A stretch of DNA of 64,000 nt from CAZBGQ01 sp964491515 (GTDB lineage Bacteria > Patescibacteriota > Gracilibacteria > UBA1369 > UBA12473), in contig CAZBGQ010000001.1 in assembly GCA_964491515.1 (NCBI GenBank), forward strand, positions 107,732-171,731, given 5' to 3'. The translations under genes and the position numbers were made by a program. Of this stretch, positions 1 through 7,936 are shown one piece after another (positions within the stretch are counted from its first letter, which is position 1; every line of letters begins with the position of its first letter). The notes under the pieces are model-generated. The model was not told the DNA's origin and did no database searches. It was given only the letters and a program-made list of their open reading frames with translations.

Positions 1-189
1 AAACCAGCTCCGCGCACATCAGCATCATGACTCAATTCGGACGTACATTCCTCCAAAAAACCCTACACCATCCACTTAAATCCGAACGCTCACTACATTT
101 ATATAAATAACAAAAGTCTCACAGGAAAAACCATAGACTTGAATGTTTATTGAACGAACGTCACCCCGCAAACGGGACAGGCGCGAACG

Positions 190-2646
190 TCACACTTTCT
201 TCACCGATCTCATCCCGTCAACGCCTTCCAACTTATACATCAAACGCGTCAAAATATCATAATCAGAGACCTCAACCATCAAGTCCCTCATTACTCCATC
301 CGGAGTACGCTCGAAAAACGGAAAATCGATAATTGAAATTGATAACTCCTCTACCGTCCCCACCACATCCTTAAGCACACCTACTCTATCATTAAATTCC
401 AAACGTAAATGAACTTGATAATGCGATTGAGCCTGAGATTCCATCCAAGAAGCTGCCAATAAACGACCTGAATCAATATCAGAAATTTCTCGGCAATTTT
501 TTCTATGAATCCGAATAGATTGGCCACGAGTCACATAACCAATAATCACATGTGGATAACGTGGCTTACAACAAGCAGACAACGTAAAAGGCATATCACG
601 CTCTCCCGTAATCAGCACTTCACTAGGTACAACATTCTTTAACGCAGCTTTCGAAGCGATAGGCTTAACCACCGGCTGATGCACCGACGGCTTTGCGACT
701 CGCTGCCCTAACAAATCCTCTTCAGAAAACAACGCCCTAATAACATGATTAACTGACGTTGTACCATCTCCAACCTGTTCCACAATATGCTCACGGTGAG
801 CCAAATCTAACGGAGTTCCTCCATACAACTTAAGCAAACTAAAATTAGGACCAAGCAACGGCTTCCCCAAATCACGTAAACCCTTATTCAACATAGCTCG
901 CCCCGCCTTAATATTCTTGTCACGATCAAGCGTTCTGAACCATGCCTTAATTTTATTCCTTGCTTGAGCCGTTTTCACAAATGACAACCAATACCGAGAA
1001 GGATTCGGCTGCTTACGCGTCAAAACCTCCACAATATCACCGCTGTTCAATTCATGATCCAATCGAACAATTTTACCATTCAACTTAGCCTGATAACATC
1101 GATTACCCACATCGCTATGAATCGAATAAGCAAAATCTACAGGAGTAGAACCCACCGGCAAATCCTTCACATCTCCTTCTGGGGTCAAAACAAAGATTCG
1201 ATCTTCAAACAAATTCACTTCCATTCCCTCTTCACTTAAATCCGAATCCTGCAAATCATCATTCAACTGCTCCAATCCCACCAACCAATCCACTTGATGC
1301 TGAAAAAAAGTGGTCCTCGCCTCAGACTCTTTCCCAGGATGAAGCTGAGACAACAAAACAATATCATTAGATGAAAAACCCTCCTTCAACAACAACGCCC
1401 GAAGATTTTTATCCACCAAAAGTTTCTTTCCAGAACTAACCTCAGACAGCAACGATTCAAATTTAGGCCGCTCTTTCGGATAATGATCCAAAAACGCATA
1501 CACCTTTGCCATCAAACGACGCTCACGCAAAACTGACTCCACCTCATCTCGAGACAGCGACGACGACGCTCTACGTGTGTCTTCATACCACCAATGCGAC
1601 GCAACTCCATACTCCGCCTCACGATGCATCGATTCAGTACGAATCTGAATTTCAACCGGCTGAGAAGATAAATCTGGAAGCAAATTCAACACCGTAGTAT
1701 GCAAACTCCGATACCCATTCAATTTTGGCACCGCAATATAGTCTTTAAACCGTCCAGGCATAGGAACCCACCTATTATGAATCGCACCCAGCGCCGTATA
1801 ACAAGGGCCAACAAACTCACGCCCCTCTCTATGCGAATCTTTAAGGACGATACGAATGGCAAACAAATCATGCACCGACGCCAATCGACTCGTATTTTTT
1901 TTCCGTAATTTTTTATAAATCGAATACATATGCTTAATCCGCCCAGACACCTCTGCCTCAATATCTTCATCTTCCAAAAACGAAGACAAAACACGCTGAG
2001 CTTCCTCAATACAATGTTGATTCATCTGGCCATGCTCCTCAATTTCCTCCTTAAGATGAGCGTATTCCTGAGGATAAAGGAATTTAAAACAAAGATCCTC
2101 CAATTCACTTTTTATAGAATAAATACCCAACCGAGACGCAATCGGCGCATACACACGCAATGTTTCATCAGCAATACGCAGCTGCTTATCTTCAGCCACA
2201 TATTCCAACGTACGCATATTATGAAGCCGCTCAGACAATTTAATAAAAATCACACGAAGATCTTTTGCCATTGCCAAAAACATACGCCTCCAACTTTCGA
2301 CCTGTGCCTGCCCCCCTTGGACACGCACTAAACTCAACTTCTCCGTCCCCAAAACAAGACGAGATACCGTCGATCCAAATTTCTTTTCAATTTCATTAAG
2401 AGAAGTCGACGTATCTGCAGGAACATCATGCAATAAAGTAGCTATAATTGTGTCCTCATCCGGCTTAAGTGACAACAAAATACCAGCCGCCTCCAAAGGA
2501 TGTGTGACATAAGGTTCTCCAGAAAAACGTACCTGTCCTTCATGTGCACTAGCCGCAAAAGCATACGCATCTCGAATCCGCTTCTCATCAATTGATGGGG
2601 AATAAGATTGTACTTCTTGTACAAGAGAATCAATAGTCACCGCCAT
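190..2646 (-). CDS. RelA/SpoT family (p)ppGpp synthetase/hydrolase
   Basis: Long RSH protein (818 aa) that makes the stringent-response alarmone (p)ppGpp and, in bifunctional family members, degrades it. Seen: N-terminal HD domain (about residues 25-150) with H49 and H73-D74; synthetase domain with D260, KDY at 301-303, NGYRSLHTTV at 310-319 and E332 in VEIQIRT; TGS domain near 485-545; C-terminal ACT domain near 745-818. Odd: the hydrolase HDxxED motif reads HDVPAD (E77 replaced by A), and the later ADRLHN motif reads SERLHN (metal-ligand Asp replaced by Glu). Both positions are catalytic or metal-binding in characterised SpoT-type hydrolases, so hydrolysis may be weak or absent, whereas synthesis residues are intact. 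The stop codon is TGA, supporting the standard code. No Shine-Dalgarno precedes the ATG. Family certain; mono- or bifunctionality is inference. Confidence 0.95.
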   Translation of the reverse strand: MAVTIDSLVQEVQSYSPSIDEKRIRDAYAFAASAHEGQVRFSGEPYVTHPLEAAGILLSLKPDEDTIIATLLHDVPADTSTSLNEIEKKFGSTVSRLVLGTEKLSLVRVQGGQAQVESWRRMFLAMAKDLRVIFIKLSERLHNMRTLEYVAEDKQLRIADETLRVYAPIASRLGIYSIKSELEDLCFKFLYPQEYAHLKEEIEEHGQMNQHCIEEAQRVLSSFLEDEDIEAEVSGRIKHMYSIYKKLRKKNTSRLASVHDLFAIRIVLKDSHREGREFVGPCYTALGAIHNRWVPMPGRFKDYIAVPKLNGYRSLHTTVLNLLPDLSSQPVEIQIRTESMHREAEYGVASHWWYEDTRRASSSLSRDEVESVLRERRLMAKVYAFLDHYPKERPKFESLLSEVSSGKKLLVDKNLRALLLKEGFSSNDIVLLSQLHPGKESEARTTFFQHQVDWLVGLEQLNDDLQDSDLSEEGMEVNLFEDRIFVLTPEGDVKDLPVGSTPVDFAYSIHSDVGNRCYQAKLNGKIVRLDHELNSGDIVEVLTRKQPNPSRYWLSFVKTAQARNKIKAWFRTLDRDKNIKAGRAMLNKGLRDLGKPLLGPNFSLLKLYGGTPLDLAHREHIVEQVGDGTTSVNHVIRALFSEEDLLGQRVAKPSVHQPVVKPIASKAALKNVVPSEVLITGERDMPFTLSACCKPRYPHVIIGYVTRGQSIRIHRKNCREISDIDSGRLLAASWMESQAQSHYQVHLRLEFNDRVGVLKDVVGTVEELSISIIDFPFFERTPDGVMRDLMVEVSDYDILTRLMYKLEGVDGMRSVKKV

Positions 2647-2741
2647 CAGAAAAACATTAACATTAGAGACTTAACTCTAACATCCCCGACTCAGGAGCTC
2701 AAGGAATTTAGACCTGTTCTGTGTCCACAAAATGACACAAT

Positions 2742-4838
2742 TTAATCCTCAAGATCTTCAACCCCTAAGATCAAGTCCAAATCAGATCCCAACACATCCA
2801 CGACTTGAATCCCAGCAATCAAAGCCTCACGATTGAGTTTAATATCTTCTATTCGTTGCTTAAGCGGAGGCAGAACCCATTCATATAAATCTTGAACCTT
2901 AACAAATGCAAAGTACTTAGCCTTCAAATCAACCTGCTCCTGAGACTGCTCAATGAACGCATCCAACGTTCTAATCGCCTTTGGACCTCTGTAATCTTTA
3001 ACGTCTGCAAAAAATCGAGCCTCCAATGCTGCCTTATCTGGCTCTCCTAAATTAAAGTCCTCTGAAAATTCAGCTCGAATTACCTTAGCCTCCTCATAAT
3101 TCCCCACACTTGAATTGTAACGAGTGGTGAGCAAGTCAATGTGCTCATCCAATGTTTGTGTTCGATTTCCCGAAACATCCAAAAGCGCATTCAAATCCAA
3201 TGTATACAAATTATAAAGAGCCTCAACATCTTCAAGAAAAACCACGAACTGATCCAAGTTTTCCTCCAACTTTATCGTGTTTTTTTGATCTTGAAACTCC
3301 TCCTCTGAGGCCACAAAAATACCAGAATCAGACCCCGTACCACCTTCAAAACGAACCAATGGATCTCCCAACTGAAGACCACTATAAACAGATGGATCCA
3401 CCCATACTTGACCACCAGGTGAAACTGGCTCAACTGGCTCGACTGGAGCTTCCACAACCTCTTCCTCAGGAGTCTCCTCCGAAGATTCCGACGGATCAAC
3501 AGGTTGTTCTTCAACCTCCTCCACCTCCTGAACAATCTCATCAGAAGAAATATCACTATCACTCAATCCATCCCACAAACGAGGAAGAATCAAAAACCCA
3601 GACACAATAATAATCAAAACAATGACAACCCCACCACAGCAAAATTTCAAATGACGAGGAGTTAAATTAGCCTCATGAAGAAGTTGCTCCACACGATCAC
3701 CAAAAGAACCTTGTATACCCATTTCCTTAACACTGTGCTCATCACTCCCTATAGCTTCACTCAGCGAAGATTCATGCAACACTTCCCCTTCAATCGGAGC
3801 TTCTTTCTCCACCGCAGAAACAGGTTCGGGCATTGGAGGCTCAGGGAGTGGTTCAGGATCTAAAAAAGGTTCTGGTTTAATTTCGGGCTTAGGTTCAGGC
3901 TTAGGTTCAGGCTTAGGACGAGACTTTGACTTAGCCTTATTAGGCTTAGAAATAAATGAAGATTCAGTGTCAAACTTAGGCTTAGGCTCAGGCTTGGATG
4001 TTGATTCAGGCGTTGAAAACGGAGACGCATAATCCGCAAATGAATCCACCTTCTTAGCTTCATAAGATGAGGCCAAATCAAAAGGAGATGGAGACGAAAC
4101 CTTATCCGGCTTAACTGGTTCAGACATTGGCTTAGGCCTAGAAGTCGACGGAGGCGGATCATAATTGTAGTCCGGCGCATCATAAGAAGGCGTTGGCGCT
4201 GGCTCAGGCGTTGGCGCTGGCTCAGGCGTTGGCGCTGGCTCAGGCGTTGGTGCTGGCTCAGGCATTGGCGCTGGCTCAGGCATTGGCGCTGGCTCAGGCG
4301 TTGGTGCTGGCTCAGGCATTGACGCTGGTTCAGGCATTGACGCTGGCTCAGGCATTGGCGCTGGCTCAGGCATCGGCGCTGGCTCAGGCATCGGCGCTGG
4401 CTCAGGCATCGGCGCTGGCTCAGGCATTGGCTCGGGCTCAGGCATTGGCTCGGGCTCAGGCGTTGGTGCTGACTCAGGCGTTGGTGCTGACTCAGGCGTT
4501 GGCACTGGTTCAGGCGTTGGTGCTGGCGGAACCGGCGCCACTAAATCAAATGGAGACGCTTGATCCGCGACCAAGGACTCTTTCTTATCAGAAGATACCT
4601 GAGAAACCGATTTCTTTTTCACCGTCTTTTTAGGCACCACATCCTTCTTGGGAACCGCAGATGAAGAAACAGATTTTTTATCACCATCCACTACCGGTTT
4701 CACTGAATCAGACACCGGCTTACGACGACGGCGACGACGGCGTTTTTTAGGCGCACCCATCCCTAAATCTCCTCCAGTAGAAGATTTTTGTACTGCCTTA
4801 GCAGGCGGCACAACCGGCTTCGAATCATCATCAGGCAT
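2742..4838 (-). CDS. Proline-rich repeat single-pass membrane protein, function unknown
   Basis: A 698-aa protein of no family I recognise. Seen in order: a very basic N-terminus with an arginine run (KKRRRRRRRKP near residue 32); a Lys/Ser-rich stretch; about 110 residues of Pro-Glu-Pro-Ala-Pro-Met/Thr repeats; further Lys-Pro/Glu-Pro low-complexity sequence to about residue 340; one transmembrane helix near 403-425 (GGVVIVLIIIVSGFLIL) preceded by a Cys pair; then an acidic Glu/Val/Pro linker and a helical C-terminal domain (about 500-698). By the positive-inside rule the repeat region would be cytoplasmic and the C-terminal domain outside. The long proline spacer recalls TonB-like or scaffold proteins, but nothing links it to a known complex. 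It lies 95 nt upstream of the relA/spoT gene in the same direction. Confidence 0.85.
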   Translation of the reverse strand: MPDDDSKPVVPPAKAVQKSSTGGDLGMGAPKKRRRRRRRKPVSDSVKPVVDGDKKSVSSSAVPKKDVVPKKTVKKKSVSQVSSDKKESLVADQASPFDLVAPVPPAPTPEPVPTPESAPTPESAPTPEPEPMPEPEPMPEPAPMPEPAPMPEPAPMPEPAPMPEPASMPEPASMPEPAPTPEPAPMPEPAPMPEPAPTPEPAPTPEPAPTPEPAPTPSYDAPDYNYDPPPSTSRPKPMSEPVKPDKVSSPSPFDLASSYEAKKVDSFADYASPFSTPESTSKPEPKPKFDTESSFISKPNKAKSKSRPKPEPKPEPKPEIKPEPFLDPEPLPEPPMPEPVSAVEKEAPIEGEVLHESSLSEAIGSDEHSVKEMGIQGSFGDRVEQLLHEANLTPRHLKFCCGGVVIVLIIIVSGFLILPRLWDGLSDSDISSDEIVQEVEEVEEQPVDPSESSEETPEEEVVEAPVEPVEPVSPGGQVWVDPSVYSGLQLGDPLVRFEGGTGSDSGIFVASEEEFQDQKNTIKLEENLDQFVVFLEDVEALYNLYTLDLNALLDVSGNRTQTLDEHIDLLTTRYNSSVGNYEEAKVIRAEFSEDFNLGEPDKAALEARFFADVKDYRGPKAIRTLDAFIEQSQEQVDLKAKYFAFVKVQDLYEWVLPPLKQRIEDIKLNREALIAGIQVVDVLGSDLDLILGVEDLED
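4190..4520 (-). repeat. Tandem 18-bp coding repeat (PEPAPM/PEPAPT hexapeptides)
   Basis: About eighteen near-identical 18-bp units (on the + strand GGCTCAGGCATTGGCGCT with GCGTT, GCATC and GACGCT variants) encode the Pro-Glu-Pro-Ala-Pro-x repeats of the membrane protein. Unit variants are clustered in runs, as expected from slipped-strand or unequal-crossover expansion. Copy number is likely to differ between strains. Confidence 0.9.
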
Positions 4839-5100
4839 AAAACTACGATTAAATCCTATAATTATACCTTAAATCGACACTTAATTCAACAAAGGAAATC
4901 TCCCATAGACCCATTTATAAACAAAAGTATACCCAAATCCACCCCACTAAATAAACAAACTTCCCAATAAAATTGGATTTTGCCAACTCGAGGTGCGCCA
5001 AAAAGATTCCTTTCAAACCTTAAATTCGCTAGTATACGCGCGATTCAGGTGCAGAATAGTCTGACACCCAATCTAATAATTATCTCATTACCCTATCCCC

Positions 5101-7176
5101 ATGCCCATATCTCTGATCGCGCTCTTAATAAGCGTAGGCGTACTCATTTATGCCGTGCTCTTAGTTGTGAATGTTCTTCAGTTCAAACCTGGAAGCACAT
5201 CAATGCAAGAAATTTCAGGTGCCATTCAAGAAGGTGCTATGGCTTTCTTAAATCGACAATTCAAAACCATCTCATTCTTCGCAATTTTGATTTTCCTAGT
5301 AATTGGATTTGGTCTTCCTCAAGGAGAAAATCACGATGGATACCTAATGGCCCTTGGATTCATCTCCGGAGCCTTTTTCTCAGGATTGGCTGGGTACATT
5401 GGGATGAGCATGTCAGTTCGAGCCAATGTTCGAACCACCAATGCTGCTAAAAGCAGCCTAAAACAAGCATTAAAAGTTGCCTTCCGAGGTGGATCTGTTA
5501 CTGGATTTGCCGTAATGGGACTCGCATTAGCTGGAGTCAGCGGATTCTACTACCTATTCACTGAAATCTGGAACGTTCCTGTTGGAGCCGCTCCTGAACT
5601 TCTCATTGGATTCGCATTTGGAGCTTCTCTTGTTTCTCTCTTCGCTCGTGTCGGTGGAGGTATTTTTACCAAAGCTGCTGACGTTGGAGCCGACCTAGTC
5701 GGAAAAGTCGAAAAAGGAATTCCTGAAGACGATCCTCGTAACCCAGCTGTAATTGCTGACAATGTTGGAGACAACGTTGGAGACTGTGCAGGAATGGGAG
5801 CTGATCTATTCGAAACCTATGCCGTCACTCTAATCGCTGCCATGATCTTAGCCGCTTCTACTCTACTCGAGACCGCTGGAAGCATTGCCATTGAATTCCC
5901 TCTTGTACTAGGAGGCGTTGCCGCGATTGCCTCCATCATTGGAACCTATTTCGTCCGCCTAGGAAAACGTGAGAACATTATGGGCGCTCTCTACCAAGGT
6001 TTAATCGTAACCACCCTTCTAGCGGCCCTCGGATTCTGGTGGGCAACCAATCACTACATGGGAGGAGACATGAAACTTTTCCAAGCCACTCTCGTCGGAT
6101 TGGGAGTCACCTTATTCATGTTTGTCATTACTGAATACTACACATCAACAAAATTCAGTCCGGTTCAGAAAATTGCTAAAGCCTCTAAAACAGGAGCTGG
6201 AACCAATCTAATCAGCGGCCTCGCTGTCGGCCTCTATAGCACATTCTGGCCAGTGGTTTTGATTGTAGCTGCAATTGCACTTGCTTACTCATTCGGTGCC
6301 AGCTCTACACTAGAAAGCGGCATCTACGGAATCGCGCTCTCTGCCGTGGCCATGTTGTCCACTACCGGTATCGTAATCGCCATGGACTCTTATGGTCCTA
6401 TTACTGACAACGCTGGAGGCATCGCAGAGATGGCTGGACTTCCTGAATCTGTACGAAAAAACACCGACGCACTAGACGCCGTTGGGAACACAACCAAAGC
6501 CGTAACAAAAGGATATGCTATCGCTTCTGCTGCCTTAGCAACACTCGTACTCTTCCAAGCCTATTCCGAAAAACTTACTATAAACAGCGTAGGAGAAGAA
6601 TTTGTTTTCGGACTCACTGACTACCGCGTCATTATCGGACTATTCTTAGGAGGAATGCTTCCGTTCCTATTCAGCGCACTCTGTATGGAAGCTGTTGGAA
6701 AAGCTGCCCATGGAGTGGTCGAAGAAGTTCGACGACAATTCCGTGAAATCAAAGGAATCATGACAGGAAAAGCTAAGCCTCAATACGATGTTTGTGTCGA
6801 CATCGTTACCAAAGCAGCCCTTAGAGAAATGATACTTCCTGGGGTACTAGCCATTGCTTCACCATTAGTCGTAGGATTCGTTCTAGGGCCATTAGCTCTT
6901 GGAGGAATGCTTGCCGGTGTAATCGTAGCTGGACTCCTTCTCGCCCTCTCTATGTCCAATGGTGGAGGTGCATGGGACAATGCTAAAAAATACATTGAAG
7001 ACGGTCACCATGGAGGAAAAAATTCCATGGCACACCACGCCGCTATTGTTGGTGATACAGTCGGTGATCCTTACAAAGACACCGCCGGCCCTGCCCTCAA
7101 TGCCTTGATTAAGGTTATCAACACAATAGCCCTAATCATTGCGCCAATGATCGCCACTTATACGATCTTTGGATAA
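5101..7176 (+). CDS. hppA: Membrane-bound proton-pumping pyrophosphatase, K+-independent type
   Basis: Integral membrane pyrophosphatase (691 aa, about 16 helices) that couples hydrolysis of pyrophosphate to ion export across the cytoplasmic membrane. Seen: the signature GGGIFTKAADVGADLVGK followed by EDDPRNPAVIADNVGDNVGD and a C-terminal DNAKKYIE/GDTVGDPYKDT pair, which build the Mg-PPi site. The K+-sensing segment reads GNTTKAVTKGYA (K466, T469); Lys and Thr at these sites mark the K+-independent subfamily, whose characterised members pump H+. The ATG follows a C-rich leader without Shine-Dalgarno. A strong intrinsic terminator follows 20 nt after the stop, so the gene is probably monocistronic. 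It would let the cell recover energy from pyrophosphate released by biosynthesis. Confidence 0.97.
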   Translation: MPISLIALLISVGVLIYAVLLVVNVLQFKPGSTSMQEISGAIQEGAMAFLNRQFKTISFFAILIFLVIGFGLPQGENHDGYLMALGFISGAFFSGLAGYIGMSMSVRANVRTTNAAKSSLKQALKVAFRGGSVTGFAVMGLALAGVSGFYYLFTEIWNVPVGAAPELLIGFAFGASLVSLFARVGGGIFTKAADVGADLVGKVEKGIPEDDPRNPAVIADNVGDNVGDCAGMGADLFETYAVTLIAAMILAASTLLETAGSIAIEFPLVLGGVAAIASIIGTYFVRLGKRENIMGALYQGLIVTTLLAALGFWWATNHYMGGDMKLFQATLVGLGVTLFMFVITEYYTSTKFSPVQKIAKASKTGAGTNLISGLAVGLYSTFWPVVLIVAAIALAYSFGASSTLESGIYGIALSAVAMLSTTGIVIAMDSYGPITDNAGGIAEMAGLPESVRKNTDALDAVGNTTKAVTKGYAIASAALATLVLFQAYSEKLTINSVGEEFVFGLTDYRVIIGLFLGGMLPFLFSALCMEAVGKAAHGVVEEVRRQFREIKGIMTGKAKPQYDVCVDIVTKAALREMILPGVLAIASPLVVGFVLGPLALGGMLAGVIVAGLLLALSMSNGGGAWDNAKKYIEDGHHGGKNSMAHHAAIVGDTVGDPYKDTAGPALNALIKVINTIALIIAPMIATYTIFG

Positions 7177-7195
7177 CAGCTCCTTGTGTCAAAAC

Positions 7196-7226
7196 AAAAA
7201 GGCCTTCACAATGTGAGGGCCTTTTT
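7196..7226 (+). terminator. Rho-independent terminator of hppA
   Basis: Near-perfect hairpin AAAAAGGCCTTCACA / TGTGAGGGCCTTTTT with an A-run before and a T-run after, 20 nt beyond the hppA stop. It can act in both directions. Confidence 0.9.
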
Positions 7227-7242
7227 AATAAACACCCATCAA

Positions 7243-7560
7243 ATGAATCCTTTCATTCTTCATATTCTCGCCATCACAGCCCTCGACGTACTTGGCTCTC
7301 TTTCCGCCAAAATGTGGAGCATCCACAAAGACCCACTCTACCTCCTTGGAACCTTTCTCTTATTTGGAGGTGCAGGTTTCATTTTTGCACACTCACTTCG
7401 CTATGAAGGCATGGCCATCGCCAATGTACTCTGGATTGCGCTATCAATTATTATAATCACCGCCATCGGATATTTCTTTTTCAAAGAAGAAATATCAGCA
7501 CTCCAAGGCGCTGGCATCCTAATCATCACTATTGGATTAATCATGATAAATATGAAGTGA
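7243..7560 (+). CDS. Small four-helix SMR/EamA-like membrane transporter
   Basis: 105-aa protein with four predicted transmembrane helices, resembling small multidrug resistance (EmrE-like) or half-size EamA transporters. The C-terminal half (IANVLWIALSIIIITAIGYF, FFKEE, ILIITIGLIMINMK) follows the last two SMR helices. The start at 7243 was chosen because an upstream in-frame GTG at 7186 would make the hppA terminator hairpin part of the coding sequence. The conserved SMR membrane glutamate in helix 1 is not evident (ALDVLGSLSAKMW carries Asp), so the substrate is unknown; it would need to work as a dimer. Ends in TGA. Confidence 0.75.
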   Translation: MNPFILHILAITALDVLGSLSAKMWSIHKDPLYLLGTFLLFGGAGFIFAHSLRYEGMAIANVLWIALSIIIITAIGYFFFKEEISALQGAGILIITIGLIMINMK

Positions 7561-7619
7561 TTTCTTGCACGATACCCACTTCTTAGATACAATAATTTCC
7601 TACCCAAAACCTCCCTCCC

Positions 7620-7877
7620 ATGGTGGATCGTAAACACCGTTCACTAAAATCACGCACCTCATCAAGCCTCGAGATGACCGTGGAAGCAGTCACCACAAAA
7701 ACCGTAACACTCAGCTCTGAACTAACGGGCATTTTGAAATGGCCCACGTCACACCTATCTAAAACAATAAAAAAAGGCGATACCATTTCACTCACACTCG
7801 GAGACATCCCCAAACCAACAATAGAAAAACCAGATTTAAACGACCTTCGTTCTCTACTTCAAGACTTAGTCGGATAA
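7620..7877 (+). CDS. Small conserved-looking protein, unknown
   Basis: 85-aa soluble protein. The middle (about residues 18-60) is rich in alternating Thr/Val/Leu and predicts several beta strands (MTVEAVTTKTVTLSS, KKGDTISLTLGD), compatible with a small beta-barrel; the C-terminus is a short helix (LNDLRSLLQDLVG). No family recognised. It starts 60 nt after the transporter gene in the same direction and ends just before a bidirectional hairpin, so the two could share a transcript. The C-rich bias fits host genes. Confidence 0.6.
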   Translation: MVDRKHRSLKSRTSSSLEMTVEAVTTKTVTLSSELTGILKWPTSHLSKTIKKGDTISLTLGDIPKPTIEKPDLNDLRSLLQDLVG

Positions 7878-7879
7878 AT

Positions 7880-7913
7880 AAAAAGCCTCAACCGTAATGG
7901 CCAAGGCTCTTTA
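7880..7913. terminator. Probable bidirectional terminator
   Basis: AAAAAGCCT and AGGCTCTTT flank a 15-nt loop between two convergent genes (stops at 7877 and 7937). The 5-bp core stem with A and T tracts would serve both strands. Confidence 0.6.
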
Positions 7914-7936
7914 AAATGCGTTTAAAAGGAAGAACT

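Noticed and set aside
2717..2740. TGTGTC-N8-GACACA inverted repeat after the proline-repeat gene.
   Set aside because: Only 6-bp arms with no T-run; too weak to call a terminator or operator.
4190..4520. Regular repeats that might suggest a CRISPR array.
   Set aside because: Units are contiguous 18-bp coding repeats with no spacers, and no cas genes are present.
4193..4633. Long + strand frame of Ala-Leu-Ala-Gln repeats.
   Set aside because: It is the opposite-strand reading of the Pro-Glu repeats; the - strand frame has the basic N-terminus, membrane helix and folded domain expected of a real protein.
7186..7242. GTG start giving a 124-aa transporter.
   Set aside because: These codons are the hppA terminator hairpin; the ATG at 7243 matches the expected N-terminus.
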